25,515 nucleotides of DNA from the NCBI GenBank assembly GCA_943704495.1, contig CALSCR010000231.1, positions 1 to 25,515 on the forward strand. Reading direction: 5' to 3'. This document shows, piece by piece, positions 1-9,840 of this stretch (the stretch's first letter is position 1; every line of letters begins with the position of its first letter). This DNA comes from Pigoraptor chileana (Eukaryota > Opisthokonta > Filasterea). The notes below the pieces were generated by a model. It worked only from the letters and a program-made list of their open reading frames with translations, did no database searches and had not been told where the DNA came from. A program made the translations under genes and the position numbers.

Positions 1-143
1 GGGGGGGTTTATCAGTCCGTTCAAGGAATGAGGACCTAGGACCTAAATTGTGCGACGATACGAGCAAATCAAAATGTACAACAATGTTCTTTCCTGAGGT
101 CGGTTGTTTTCAATCCCGTTAATCCCGTCAATCATGAGCAGCT

Positions 144-1137
144 TCAGAGCTCATCAAGCCCCAGGGATGCATGTAGAGACTCCATAAATGTGCCAACATC
201 CTCCCTCCTGATCATAAGAACGGACGAGTCAAAACCATCGTGCTTGATACGAGCGTTGGTGAGGTCCGCACTGTGTCGGAAAAACTCGCCAAATTTGCTG
301 CGGGTGACATACGAGAGCGACATTGCAACCGAGAGGGTGTTCCAGATAAAAAGAGTCAGACTAATGAGATGATGATGAGTCTTGTAACACACGGACATGT
401 CATACGCACACAGACACATACTAACGCTTTATCGCACACGCACATACACACACACACAGAGAGTATTCGCCGAAAGTGGTGAAGAGGGAGTTATCAATAC
501 ACACTTCTTCCTCGTCTCTCCGTGGCGTCCATTGCCCATGATGCCGACCACCAGATAGCAGTTGGCGGCCTCGTTGAGTGCGGCAACAACAAGGGGTTTG
601 GGCCGCTGCTTGTTCTTGGACGCCTCCTGCAAGATGCAAGATGCACAAACAGGTGACATCCACGCGTTAGTTGTGTCAGTAAACACTGAATCAATGGTCG
701 CAAGTACCCATAGCGGCATGCATGCATGCACACGGCTACGCACATGCTCTAACTCGCAGAGCAGTATATAGTGTTGGTGGTGAATTGCATCTACTATTTA
801 CCACCTAAATATATACAAACATGCACACGCACACAATTGCACACACACACACACACATAACACAATACAAACACAAACAGCACACACACGCGCACGCACC
901 ATGATGGCATCATTCAGAAAGTATGCGAGTTTGGCGAGGGTCAGCGGGTGCTTAAAGTGGTGAAGATCGGTTGCCTCGGTAATGTATGCATAGCGGAATG
1001 GACCGGGCATCACAATATTTTTCTTTGCCATCATAGACGACACCTGAGCGAGCGATAGAGACGGTGGAAAATCAACAACAGAAGCTGCAGACAATGTGGA
1101 AACATGTTCATGTGCGAGTGTGTGTGTGTGTGTGTGT

Positions 1138-1198
<61 letters not shown>

Positions 1199-4100
1199 AA
1201 TAGCTTGATAGGCGTAGTGTTGCATCCCTTCACACAGTGTCAACCCACCTGGCGCACAATCGCCCTGTGCTGCTCCATTGCCCACTGCAGTCCCTCGTGG
1301 AGTTCAGGGCTGCCAAGACTGAAAAAGTATGCGCATGCCGTATAAGGAATGAGGGGAACAGACAGGCCATGTCAATGAAGCACAAGGATGCATTTGCGAA
1401 GACATGCATCCCACTATTGAAGCAGATAAATGCAAATAAATACACACACTCAATAGCCGTCGCATTCACAATCACACACGTGCGCACACACACGCACACG
1501 CACACACGCACACACACGCGCACTAACCTTGAGAGTGCATCCATGGCCTTGTAGAAGTTATTCCGCGATCGGCGCCTGTCAACGGCAATGTCAGAGTCGC
1601 CACTGTCCTCCTCCGTCAAGTCCCCGCTCGACTCGAGAAGTGCAGTGAGCGCATACGCAACATCACTCGCGGAAACTGGCGCATGGCACAGTGCAGACAG
1701 CCACAGAACAAAAAGGCTTGTTTCATAAGATGTAGGATTCATGGCATTATCTCATAACGCACTCAGGCGCGCACACACGCGGACACATGTTCGAATAGCA
1801 CGACACGACATATAAAACATGTCCGTCAACATGCAACATGGGACGGCTGTGTATGTCTCAACAGTTGTATGCACACGTGATGTCCAGGCTTTACTCACTC
1901 TTGTGTTTAAGCCCCTTTTGCGCGAAAAACGAGCCGAATGTGAGGTCCTTCAATCCGTAATCAGGCCCAAATGTTGCGATTTTCTCCGGCAATTCCCTCC
2001 GGAGCCGAATGTCCATTGAGCGATAGTTCTGGTGGCACTCGGCAAGAGGTGCGCTGTGAAGGAAAAGCATATTGGTATGTGAGTAACGTGTGTGGGGGGG
2101 AGGGGGGGGTGTATGCGGGTGTGGGTGGGTGTGGTTGTATGTGTGTGTATGTGTTATTGAGGAAGTGCATGCATCTGTGTCTGTGAAACAGCTGCACAGT
2201 TGTAATAAAGCAGGCATGAAACAAACGTCACACCAAATAACACTTCCAATGCACATAAAGCACTGAAGAATAAATCATAGCGACCCAAACGCACGCACAC
2301 GCGTGGCATAAACGCAGGCTCGTGCGCCACATACCCGATCATGGCAAAGAGAGAGTGGAGCTTCTTGCGCCCCTTCTCGTTCCAAATGCCCAGCGTGTTT
2401 GCAACGTAAGACGAGTGCATCATTCCATCAAACAGCGACCAGTGTCGGAAGAGCATAAAGCGGAACTCCTGGTCAAATTTGATCCGCAAGGCATCGCTTG
2501 TCTGCCCGTGTGCGCAAGGGGAGGGATTAATGGTGAGAGAAGGGGATCGACGCGAGTGAGTTTAAGTGTGTTTGTGAACGTTGCATGCATCACCACATAT
2601 GCTGCACCACATATTGGCCACTTTCAGAAAACAAAATCACATTCTCTCTCATGTTGCATGTGCAAATCGTCAATCAACACGGGCAAGCTCACCACACATG
2701 GCCGCAACCACACATAACCACAAACGCGTGCATACACATTGTGTTGCAACACAGCCACCCACCGACTCTATACCCTCGTCATCTGCGACATTCTTTCGGA
2801 GCACCTCGTCCTTCATGTCGTTGACGTCTACGCCGTATCGCTGGCGGTCTATCCTCTCGTGAATGTACTGATCCGTCAGACCGACAACCGCATGCCTGCG
2901 GGACAGAAGAGTGCGCGTGTGTATGTTGATGCAAATAATAGTGAGCATCACAATCTCAATGAGCACACAAAGTAGATGTGCAACAGAGTGCACATGCAGT
3001 CACATACAGCCACATGCCCACAGTCTGCATGCCTGCCATCTGCCTAGCCATAACAGTCTCCGATGCGATGTTTGCATTGGGTTCCAGCATATAATGGGCG
3101 CACTGTGCCCACTGCACCCACCAGAGGAGGTCATTTGTCTCCTTGCTCAGCTCGCGCACAAGCGTGTACATCAGGCACGCACAGCTCGCACCGTACGAAG
3201 ACCCCTCTTTGTACAATCGCAGCCGCTTCCGTGCATCCTTGCGTGCCTTGCGTCGCTCCATTCGCTGGTGGTCGTCAAGGCGATGGCATTGGCCATCATT
3301 GTCAAGGATATGTCAGGGAGGGGTCGGTGCAAAGTTGCGTTTAGTGCACGTGCATGTGGCTTGACAGAGCAGGACGAGCGAATCCATTATCCTTCCGGCC
3401 CTTTTTCCAGCAATCACACACAATGCCTAGACAGACTTGTTCGGAGAATTTAGAGAAATGCCAACAAATCGCAATCGCAATCGCAATTGCAATTGCTTGA
3501 CCGACAAAGCGCGACATGCACAGTGGCGCGGAATGCAAAGAAATATGTGAGAGCTTCGCCGCACAACTCACATCTTCGAGGCGTCTTCGCTTCGGTGGCC
3601 TTCCGCCGTGATCGTCGTCAGATCCCTCCGATGCCTCCTCCTCCTCTTCGTCATAATTGTCGAATTCGTCCTCCGAGTCCTATTGAGTGAAAAGAAATAG
3701 TCACACACACATATGTTTTCGTACGCACGTATTGGCATTAGCGCGAATACGTACAAATGTCACAAGAGAAGGCAAGTTGCGACGAAGAACAGGGGTCACC
3801 AGGAAGCACTTGCTCTTGTGCGTGTGTAAGTGTGGATGAGAGTGTGCGTGCGTGAGTGTGAGTGGAGTGTAAGTATGAATACGTCTGTATGTGTGTGTGT
3901 GTATGTGTGTGTGTGTGTGTGTGTTTGTTTGTTTGTTTGCTTGTTTGTGTGTTTGTTTGTTTTTTCATGTGCATACCTCCAGGGCCGTCCGGTACGCTTC
4001 GACGTCTGGAACGTCTTCGGTTGTGCCGTCATCAAAGAGAATGACCTATGATGTATAAATGCGTAACATAAGAACCTGAAAAAAACACGAATAAATACAC

Positions 4101-4997
4101 CGGCCCTAACCCAATACCACTTATTCGCCGCAGTGTGGGCATACAATACATGCACCCATATACACAATGCACGCACCTTGTCAACAAGCTCATCATCCAC
4201 GACAGTCCCGTACACATTTCCAAGGTCGTACGGGCGGTGGCTGTCTGACACATAGAAGGTGGTGTCCTCGGGAACGTCACTCAGATACGCCGTGAGATCG
4301 ACGTTGGCGCCGCAGTTGAGGAGAACGACAGACTTGAACTGCAACGCACCCAGAACACAAGAGCACGCCATACAACAAGCTAGAATCAGCATGCATCGCA
4401 TGCACACAAAGGCAGTCCATCTTGGCACAGCCACTGGAAGCGTCACAACTGCTGAAAGGCGGTCAAGTGGAAATATCATTGCCACACAATATTCGCACAC
4501 ACTGAGATGCACGGGTGTGTGTGTGTGTGTGTGTGTGTGTGCATGTACATGTGCATGTGCACATGGACATGAAAATGGAAATAAAATACAGAAGCAGCAA
4601 TTGTCTGTGTGTGCTTATGTGTGAGGCGCACCTTATCTTCGCCAGTAAGCACGTCCCGTATGTGGCCATAGCCCGTCACTGGCATGAGTTGGTATGTCAC
4701 CATGTCCATCTTCAATTGTGTCTGCACACACAAAACGAAAAAAGCATCAACCCCACCTAATGTCAGTTAAACTGCGCCGTCTCAAGTCCCCTCATATCAT
4801 TGCAAGAAGAAGCAATACAATTCGCAATGTATGACACTCGTTGCCATTTCCAAGCCGATACTCACTGTGAGAATCTTGCACGCACACAGCGCATCCGCAT
4901 CAGGCGCAACAAGAATCAGAATGGAGCATGATGATCCCATTGCGTTTTGTCGCATCTGCTCGTACGCCTGCCGGAAGCTCTCCTTTTGAATCAACAT
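144..4997 (-). CDS. CDC45: CDC45, replication fork helicase subunit (14 exons)
   Basis: Predicted CDC45, the RecJ/DHH-like subunit that joins MCM2-7 and GINS in the CMG replicative helicase in the nucleus. Exons, 5' to 3' on the minus strand: 4997-4866, 4721-4632, 4338-4177, 4045-3977, 3679-3572, 3264-3122, 2895-2763, 2501-2335, 2053-1899, 1675-1528, 1318-1249, 1043-900, 626-505, 297-144. All phases agree and give about 598 aa (human 566). Visible family motifs: PDADALCACK (residues 32-41), NCGANVD (82-88), DSHRP (106-110, the DHH-like site), an acidic stretch followed by KRRR (about 152-187), VVGLTDQ, HWSLFDG and GLKHK. The ATG at 4997 has A at -3, and an E2F-like site lies just upstream. 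The end GLDEL then TGA fits the family C-terminus. Family and most junctions are strong by similarity to remembered human CDC45; the junctions at 3264 and 505 rest on weaker signals. Confidence 0.95.
433..459. repeat. CA microsatellite, CDC45 intron 13
   Basis: Imperfect CA repeat with CG and TA interruptions, inside the last CDC45 intron (504-298). Confidence 0.85.
823..899. repeat. CA-rich microsatellite, CDC45 intron 12
   Basis: Interrupted CA repeat with a pure core at 841-856. It runs directly into the 5' splice site of this intron (GTGCGT on the minus strand at 899-894). Confidence 0.85.
1117..1196. repeat. Long TG microsatellite, CDC45 intron 11
   Basis: About 80 bp of almost pure TG, filling much of the 205-nt intron 1248-1044; one TTGTGTGC interruption. 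Confidence 0.95.
1473..1523. repeat. CA/CG microsatellite, CDC45 intron 10
   Basis: Interrupted CACACG repeat next to the exon 10 donor (GTTAGT on the minus strand). Confidence 0.85.
2092..2155. repeat. G-rich / TG tract, CDC45 intron 8
   Basis: Runs of seven and eight G (2094-2100 and 2102-2109) followed by three GGG runs and TG repeats. It fits a G-quadruplex pattern on the plus strand, which is the template strand for CDC45. Confidence 0.8.
3468..3497. repeat. Short ATCGCA / ATTGCA hexamer array
   Basis: Three or so ATCGCA units grade into ATTGCA units in CDC45 intron 5. A simple tandem repeat with no evident function. Confidence 0.75.
3885..3960. repeat. TG and TTTG microsatellite, CDC45 intron 4
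   Basis: Imperfect TG repeat followed by about nine TTTG-type tetramers, ending 16 nt from the exon 4 donor. Confidence 0.9.
4515..4562. repeat. TG microsatellite, CDC45 intron 2
   Basis: About 14 TG units, then TGCATG/TACATG variants, in intron 4631-4339. Confidence 0.9.
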
Positions 4998-5006
4998 CGT
5001 ATCAAC

Positions 5007-5017
5007 TTTCGCGGGAA
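5007..5017 (-). promoter_or_regulatory. E2F-like site at the CDC45 start
   Basis: On the minus strand this reads TTCCCGCGAAA, a close match to the E2F/DP consensus (TTTSSCGC and its complement). It lies 10 bp upstream of the CDC45 ATG. CDC45 is a well-known E2F-regulated G1/S gene in animals and plants. The motif is seen; regulation here is inferred. Confidence 0.55.
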
Positions 5018-5267
5018 TCGCCCGGGTCGCCTTCTCAAATCACGCTTTGCGTCCGTCAACGTAATGTGTTGACGGAAGGGCTCGCCCAATCAAGAACGGC
5101 CGATCGCCAATCACCGCTGAGAGGGATTGAGACTCGTATTACGCGTGTCTGCCAATTTGCTCACGAGTCAAGGCTACAGTCGGAACTCCCAATGTATATT
5201 TGCGACGTGTACAAAAGATGCCAGCGTGTGATGCAATTAAATTACTCTCGCAGAGACGTTTTTCTTA

Positions 5268-5399
5268 GTTGTGTGTGTGTTGTGTATGTGTTGTGTATGT
5301 GTGCGTGTATGTGTTGTGTATGTGTGCATGTGTGTGTGTATGTATCTGTGTGTGTGTGCATGTGTCCGTGTGTGTGTGTGTGCATGTGTGTGCATGTGT
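5268..5399. repeat. TG-rich imperfect microsatellite (intergenic)
   Basis: About 130 bp of alternating GT/TG with scattered TATG, TGCATG and TGTCC interruptions, in the shared promoter region. Open reading frames over it in several frames encode only VCVC- or HTHT-type peptides and are not genes. Confidence 0.9.
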
Positions 5400-5431
5400 A
5401 GACTCCATTGAAGTGGTCACCAACATCCGTT

Positions 5432-5444
5432 TTTGGCGCGCAAA
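5432..5444. promoter_or_regulatory. Second E2F-like site, TTTGGCGCGCAAA
   Basis: A perfect 13-bp palindrome with the E2F core TTTGGCGC on the plus strand. It lies about 435 bp from the CDC45 ATG and 218 bp from the start of the membrane protein gene. A GTGCGCGCC segment follows at once. It could act on either gene. Confidence 0.45.
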
Positions 5445-5508
5445 TTTCAAAGTGCGCGCCTAATTTCCGCTGACTATGGCTTATCTATGGAGCCACCCAA
5501 AATAGGGA

Positions 5509-5531
5509 TGCTGATCACGTGTATGCACGTG
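5509..5531. promoter_or_regulatory. Paired CACGTG E-boxes
   Basis: Two palindromic CACGTG cores at 5516-5521 and 5526-5531, 10 bp apart centre to centre. The first sits in the 13-mer TGCTGATCACGTG, which recurs exactly at 9461-9473 upstream of the metallophosphoesterase. CACGTG is bound by bHLH factors such as Myc/Max, USF and TFEB/MITF. Function is inferred from position and repetition. Confidence 0.45.
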
Positions 5532-5661
5532 ACTGCGCCACGTCACACGTCAGGCCGTGCCGATGGTCCGGCTACAAGAAACTGAGAAGGCAACACAACA
5601 AGAACGCTATCTTTTTCTATGCGCAACTGACAAGAAGGAACGCAAAAGACAAAGCGAAAGA

Positions 5662-7202
5662 ATGGAGTCCCTCAGATCGCGACCAGCCACTGGCGTTGAA
5701 AGCGGGCCCGTGGAGCCCCTCGAATATCTCGATGAGACGGGTGTGTGATTTCATCTGTGGCACGCAGGAAGCTCTTCTGGGCGCACATGTCGTGCTTTTG
5801 CTTCTGTATTTATTAGTATGTGTGTGCGGATGAAATCCATGTGCACAATCTGAATCACCCAGTGATGCTGACATTGTGTTATTACAATCTGCAGAACAAG
5901 AACAAGTAATAAGCGAGTTTGAGGCGGAGAATGAGCGCGTCAACAAATTGATGCGGGTAAGGACCACTTCATGCTACATGTCAAACGCATGCCATTGCTG
6001 TCGATGCACTAGAGCATGTCTGGCTTTTGTTTGTGCTGCATAGGGACTCTCATTGATTGCTCACTGCAAAGTGTGGGTACTCACTTGATTATGTGCAATT
6101 GTTCTATGGTGTGGTGATCATTGCCAGTATGGCGTCGGTGTACTTGGAGCCCTAGGAGCTGTCGCGTTTGCATACTGTTTGTACGCAGAGATGTCGGATC
6201 ACTCTCTGGCTAGCTTCAACGATGATTTGCGTAAGCACTTTACATCCCTCACACTGGGTGAGTCAAACAGAATCATGCATGTGACGGACGTGTGTGCGTG
6301 GAGCTTATACGTGCAAAGATTCTTCGTCGCATGCATGCGTATATATAGATGTGTGTGAATGTGTGTGTATATGTCCATGTGTGTTCGTTTGTGTGCGTTG
6401 GAGTGTTGCGAGGGAATGTTGTTGAATGGGAGTGGATTGCATGTGTGTTTTGAGCTGTGTTCGTGCTTTGTCTTTTCCATATTTCTATCGTTGTTAATGC
6501 GGAAACCCCAGGCACAGCCTTTGCGCTATGCTTTTCGGTGCTCATTGGTTTTTCTCGTTTGTTATTGTTGCTGTTGTTGCTGTTGTTGTCGTCGGTGGTG
6601 TTTTTATACATTGTTACTTGTTTTGTCGTGTGCAAGGACTAATCGCACCACGTCCCCTCCTTGCAGTTATTGTCTTTTCAATAGCGTCGTTTGGCAATGC
6701 ACTTGCTGCAATCTTTCTTATGGGAGATGCATCGCGACACCCAATCACATTCCTGCCCTTCAGGTATGGGCCCATATTGTTTTTCACTTTCTTCCTCTCT
6801 GTCGCTCTCACACACAGCCTTAGGCGATAGTTGTGCTGACTTTATCCCTTGGAATCAATTGTGGCGATTTTGTTGCAGTTTGTTCTATGCCCCTCATTCA
6901 CCGACCAGTTTGTTTCTTGCCCTCACTCTTCTGCACCAACCCTTTTTATGTGTTTACTCATTTGTTCCAGTCGGGAAACGGCGATTCGTCTCTCTCTCGC
7001 AATGGCACTCGCTCCATTTGGGACGATTATGTACGGCGCGTTCACAACGGGCGCGTCTGTGCACACTCCCATTCTGCTCGTGCTTGGATCTGCAAATATG
7101 TTCGTGTCGATTGTGTGGTGGAATGCTGAGACTACCATATCGACGACGGAGGAGGGGCTTAACGATCTCAGGGGCTCTATTTACAAGTACAAAAAGCCGT
7201 GA
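5662..7202 (+). CDS. Small multi-pass membrane protein, family not recognised (6 exons)
   Basis: I do not recognise this family. Exons: 5662-5740, 5895-5956, 6128-6257, 6512-6547, 6637-6763, 6971-7202; phases agree throughout and give about 221 aa. The N-terminal 47 residues are charged and probably cytosolic, with YLDETEQEQV followed by a helix rich in E, N and R. Hydrophobic segments follow: YGVGVLGALGAVAFAY; TAFALCFSVLIG; LLAVIVFSIASFGNALAAIF; LSLAMALAPFGTIMYGAF; and PILLVLGSANMFVSIVWW. That makes four or five TM helices, with a short charged tail ending YKYKKP. The ATG at 5662 has A at -3 and G at +4. Weak points: exon 3 could instead end at 6230 (GTAAGC, same phase), which drops nine residues, and the donor after 6547 (GTTTTT) is poor. 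No signal peptide is evident. Localisation and function are unknown. Confidence 0.7.
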
Positions 7203-7615
7203 ATGTCAGCAGTGAGTGTCGCGGTGGTGTTGAATATAGTTTTTTGTTGGTCGCATCTGATGATAGAAGTGTCAATTCGAACCTCCCTTGTGTCCCGTGT
7301 TATAATGGGCAAACAAACCGCGCCATGAGTGCACGTGCACACACGACACACACGCCATTCGAAATCGGCTGTGATCAACGCACATATTTAGATTCATTAT
7401 TGAAACGACACGTATTTATACTTGAAGATAAAATGCAAGCCAACAAAAACAAAACAAAAAACAATGGAGCAAGAACGCAAATGTCAAAACAGAAAAGAGC
7501 GCGTAAAAGTCAACGCAACGCACAAAAATTCGACAGGAAAATCAAAACACAAACAAAGCGCCATGCACGCAGACAGAGTCACACATATACATGCTCATGA
7601 TCAAGGAAACACGTC
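7203..7615. other. Convergent 3' region between membrane protein and metallophosphoesterase
   Basis: 413 bp between two convergent stop codons; it must hold both 3' UTRs and polyadenylation sites. It is A-rich on the plus strand around 7420-7560. A GATAAAATG at 7428-7436 is a possible variant poly(A) signal for the plus-strand gene, but no canonical AATAAA is clear. The plus-strand open frames (7199-7600 and 7422-7691) are low-complexity K/N/Q/R-rich sequence and are not called as genes. Confidence 0.6.
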
Positions 7616-9238
7616 TCACGTGCGCGGCACACGCAGGGTCACGTGGGTAAGCTGCCTCCTCGAGAGCAGGCGCATTGGAGGACCCCAGTAGTTGGCGCCC
7701 TCAGAGACAAAAACGGACGCCCCCGTCGACGCACGATAAAGCCCACTGAAGAAAGGATTCCATGCGTAGACGGCAAAGTGGAAGGGTAGCAGCTGCCCCC
7801 CGTGCGTATGCCCACACAGCACAAGCCCAATCGTGTCCGCACCACCCCCTTTGCTGTCATCGGCATCTTTTCCGCTGACCTGGCTTTCTTTCTGCGCGGA
7901 TCCAGCATCGACGGGCTTGAGCCTTCCCAGTGTGAGTGCCTCGGGAATGCCCATCGGTTGGTGTGCGAGGAGGACAGTCGCCGCGCCAGCCTCCACAAAG
8001 CGAAGTGCGCGAGCGGGATCGTGCGTGTGATCACCACCGTACAACCGCTCCGAGCTAAAGTCGTCTACTCCGGCAATGTAGAGACGATCGCCGGGAGATC
8101 CGTGCGGCGTAATTTGCACAGCATCGTTGCGGAGAATTCGGATGCCATGCGACACGAGGGCCTCTAGTACTCGGTCAACCTCCGAGTGAAGGTACTCGTG
8201 GTTGCCTGAAGAAGTGAAAATGTGTATGTAAGTATGTGTGTGTGTGTGTGCGTGTGCGTGCGTGTGTGTGTGTGTGTGTGCGACAGAAACAATCTCGCAA
8301 GCGAAAAACAGCTGTTTGCACACACCTGTCACATAAAACACGCCCTTTGGTGCCCTGAGCTGTGCAATTTCGGCGAGCATTGGTTGTGCATTGTCGAATG
8401 AAGTGTCGACCAAATCCCCAGTGATGACAACGGCATCCGGGGAGAGATTATTGGCCATTGCAACAATTTCACGTAGCATCGCCCTGCCGACAGTGGGCCC
8501 CAGATGAACGTCACTGATCTGAACAATAGTCATGCCATCGAAGCGTTGAGGAAGATTGGGCATCTCCACACGTATCGGCACTACTTCGGGAGGTGCGGCG
8601 GCCGTTGATATTGCGATGGCTGATAGAATGAGTGCAGTGCCACACGCGATCAATGCTTTCCAGCGGGCAAAAGAAGCGCTCGCCCGTTGTGACGCTGGAT
8701 TTGATTTCACGGTGCGATGAGCGGCGGCGTTATCGACAGAAGCCGATCTTAAAGATGCATCAGAGACCTGCCTTGCAACAAAGAAGAGCAGATCCAGGAC
8801 AGCCAGGCACGTGACGAGGAAAAAGAGAGTCCCGAGGCAGACGAACGATGCAATCACAAAAGGAAAGGGGCTCTGTGCCCCCACGTATATCTTCCCGAGG
8901 GGGAAGCTGAGGAGGGCGAGTCCCGAGAATGACGCGAGTATGGCGCCCGCGAGGAAGGACAGCGGCCGTGGCAAGCGCGTGTGCACAATCAGTCGCACCC
9001 AGACATAGCGAATCAGCGATGCCACAACAACCGCAATAATAAGAATGGTCTGGCCGCGAAGCACAAGCGAGCGTTGGGTGCGCTCGAGCGTAAACACCCA
9101 TGTCTGAAAGAAGAAGAATCCCACACCAAGACATGCGACAAATGCTGCGCGCGCACTAAGGAACCGGTTTTCCGTCGGCAGCGGTCCCTGCACAGCGGCC
9201 GCATGTGCGGCGCTCGTGTGTGTGGGAGCAGGGGCCAT
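7616..9238 (-). CDS. Membrane-anchored calcineurin-like metallophosphoesterase (TMPPE/YkuE type, 2 exons)
   Basis: Predicted 500-aa transmembrane protein with a C-terminal two-metal phosphoesterase domain. Exons 9238-8326 and 8205-7616, joined within the Gly codon of GNHE. Five hydrophobic segments lie at about residues 27-50, 64-84, 92-114, 125-157 and 195-214. The catalytic domain then shows every expected metal-binding motif: D243-x-H245 in QISDVHLG, GDLVD (274-278), GNHE (305-308), H386 in LLAHQP, and GHTHGGQ (436-442). The order and spacing match Metallophos family proteins such as bacterial YkuE and animal TMPPE, so hydrolysis of a phosphoester (perhaps lipid-linked) is likely but the substrate is unknown. 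The ATG at 9238 is in good context (AAAATGG). Residues 405-430 form a D/S/G/K-rich insert before the last motif. The 120-nt intron is in frame and lacks stops, so an unspliced reading also stays open. Confidence 0.92.
   Translation of the reverse strand: MAPAPTHTSAAHAAAVQGPLPTENRFLSARAAFVACLGVGFFFFQTWVFTLERTQRSLVLRGQTILIIAVVVASLIRYVWVRLIVHTRLPRPLSFLAGAILASFSGLALLSFPLGKIYVGAQSPFPFVIASFVCLGTLFFLVTCLAVLDLLFFVARQVSDASLRSASVDNAAAHRTVKSNPASQRASASFARWKALIACGTALILSAIAISTAAAPPEVVPIRVEMPNLPQRFDGMTIVQISDVHLGPTVGRAMLREIVAMANNLSPDAVVITGDLVDTSFDNAQPMLAEIAQLRAPKGVFYVTGVCKQLFFACEIVSVAHTHTHTHAHAHTHTHTYIHIFTSSGNHEYLHSEVDRVLEALVSHGIRILRNDAVQITPHGSPGDRLYIAGVDDFSSERLYGGDHTHDPARALRFVEAGAATVLLAHQPMGIPEALTLGRLKPVDAGSAQKESQVSGKDADDSKGGGADTIGLVLCGHTHGGQLLPFHFAVYAWNPFFSGLYRASTGASVFVSEGANYWGPPMRLLSRRQLTHVTLRVPRT
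8206..8325 (-). other. Stop-free 120-nt intron carrying a TG/CA tract
   Basis: Intron of the metallophosphoesterase: donor GTGTGT at 8325, acceptor TTCAG ending at 8206. It holds an imperfect TG/CA microsatellite at 8228-8281. Its length is a multiple of three with no in-frame stop, so retention would insert 40 residues, mostly HTHT/HAHA repeats, just before the GNHE motif. The phase match, clean GT/AG ends and intact GNHE after splicing favour intron over coding sequence. Confidence 0.8.
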
Positions 9239-9460
9239 TTTTCACCGACCTCCCGGGGGTGACAATCACTGCGCTTTTGTACTTTTGTGTGAGCGCGCGC
9301 GCATGTCATGCAGCGATCCGCGAAACCTCGGTTTTAAACTTCTGTCAGTTTTGAGCCGCCTGAATGGGCGCAGTCATCAAGCTTAGCGAATCTGGTGTCC
9401 CATCCGTTTGAGGAGTGAACCGGGAGTCGCCGTGTGAACCGGACCCGCGGCTAATGTTAT

Positions 9461-9473
9461 TGCTGATCACGTG
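9461..9473. promoter_or_regulatory. TGCTGATCACGTG E-box motif, second copy
   Basis: Exact 13-bp copy of the motif at 5509-5521, same orientation, here about 225 bp upstream of the metallophosphoesterase start on the opposite strand. The core is the bHLH-type CACGTG at 9468-9473. Confidence 0.45.
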
Positions 9474-9819
9474 CCGAAGGAAGCAGAATTGAGCCACTAC
9501 TACCGCAGTGAGAACTCTTTCTACTACTTATCTACCAGGGGTACTGAGGACATCTGCTGATCCACAAAATGAACATTTTTCTCTTGCAAATTTGCAACTC
9601 GAGTCGTCAGGACGTATCGGTGTAGAATATGGAGAGCAAGGCACGCAGGCACACTCCTACCAAACTCACTCGCAGCGCTCAATACATGCTCCAGTTTGTT
9701 TGTTTGCAGCGGGCGCTTCCCCTCGCATTCAGCTTCATTTTTTTCAACGAACACTGTTGCAGGCAAACAACGCCCACCAGACATGAATAAACACGCACAC
9801 CAGGCACAACGGCAGTTGG

Positions 9820-9840
9820 CTGACGTCACAACAACGTCAG
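9820..9840. promoter_or_regulatory. CRE-like TGACGTCA within an inverted repeat
   Basis: The palindrome TGACGTCA (9821-9828) is the cAMP-response/bZIP consensus. CTGACGT (9820-9826) is also repeated inverted as ACGTCAG at 9834-9840 with a 7-nt spacer, so two half-sites face each other. It lies about 580 bp upstream of the metallophosphoesterase ATG. Function is inferred from the motif alone. Confidence 0.35.

Larger units (their letters stand above)
4998..5661. promoter_or_regulatory. Divergent promoter region, CDC45 / membrane protein
   Basis: This 664-bp gap separates two genes read outwards, so it should hold both promoters and 5' UTRs. It contains an E2F-like site next to the CDC45 start, a second GGCGCGC-centred one at 5432-5444, two CACGTG boxes at 5516-5521 and 5526-5531, and a TG-rich tract at 5268-5399. 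No TATA box stands out. An ATG at 5563 is in frame with the plus-strand gene, but its context (C at -3) is poorer than that of 5662, so the open stretch 5563-5661 is treated as probable 5' UTR. Confidence 0.6.

Noticed and set aside
6528-6636. Hydrophobic VAVVAVVVV-type frame read as an extra TM helix of the membrane protein
   Set aside because: It comes from a GTT/GCT simple repeat, is in the wrong phase with respect to exon 3, and fits better as intron between 6547 and 6637.
6849-6970. Open frame upstream of the last membrane protein exon (FVLCPSFTDQFV region)
   Set aside because: Direct joining of 6763 to 6971 keeps phase and gives a smooth LPFSRETAI sequence; the segment reads as intron with a TTGTTCCAG acceptor.
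7266-7285. tRNA B-box-like sequence on the minus strand
   Set aside because: No matching A box or cloverleaf stems could be formed around it.
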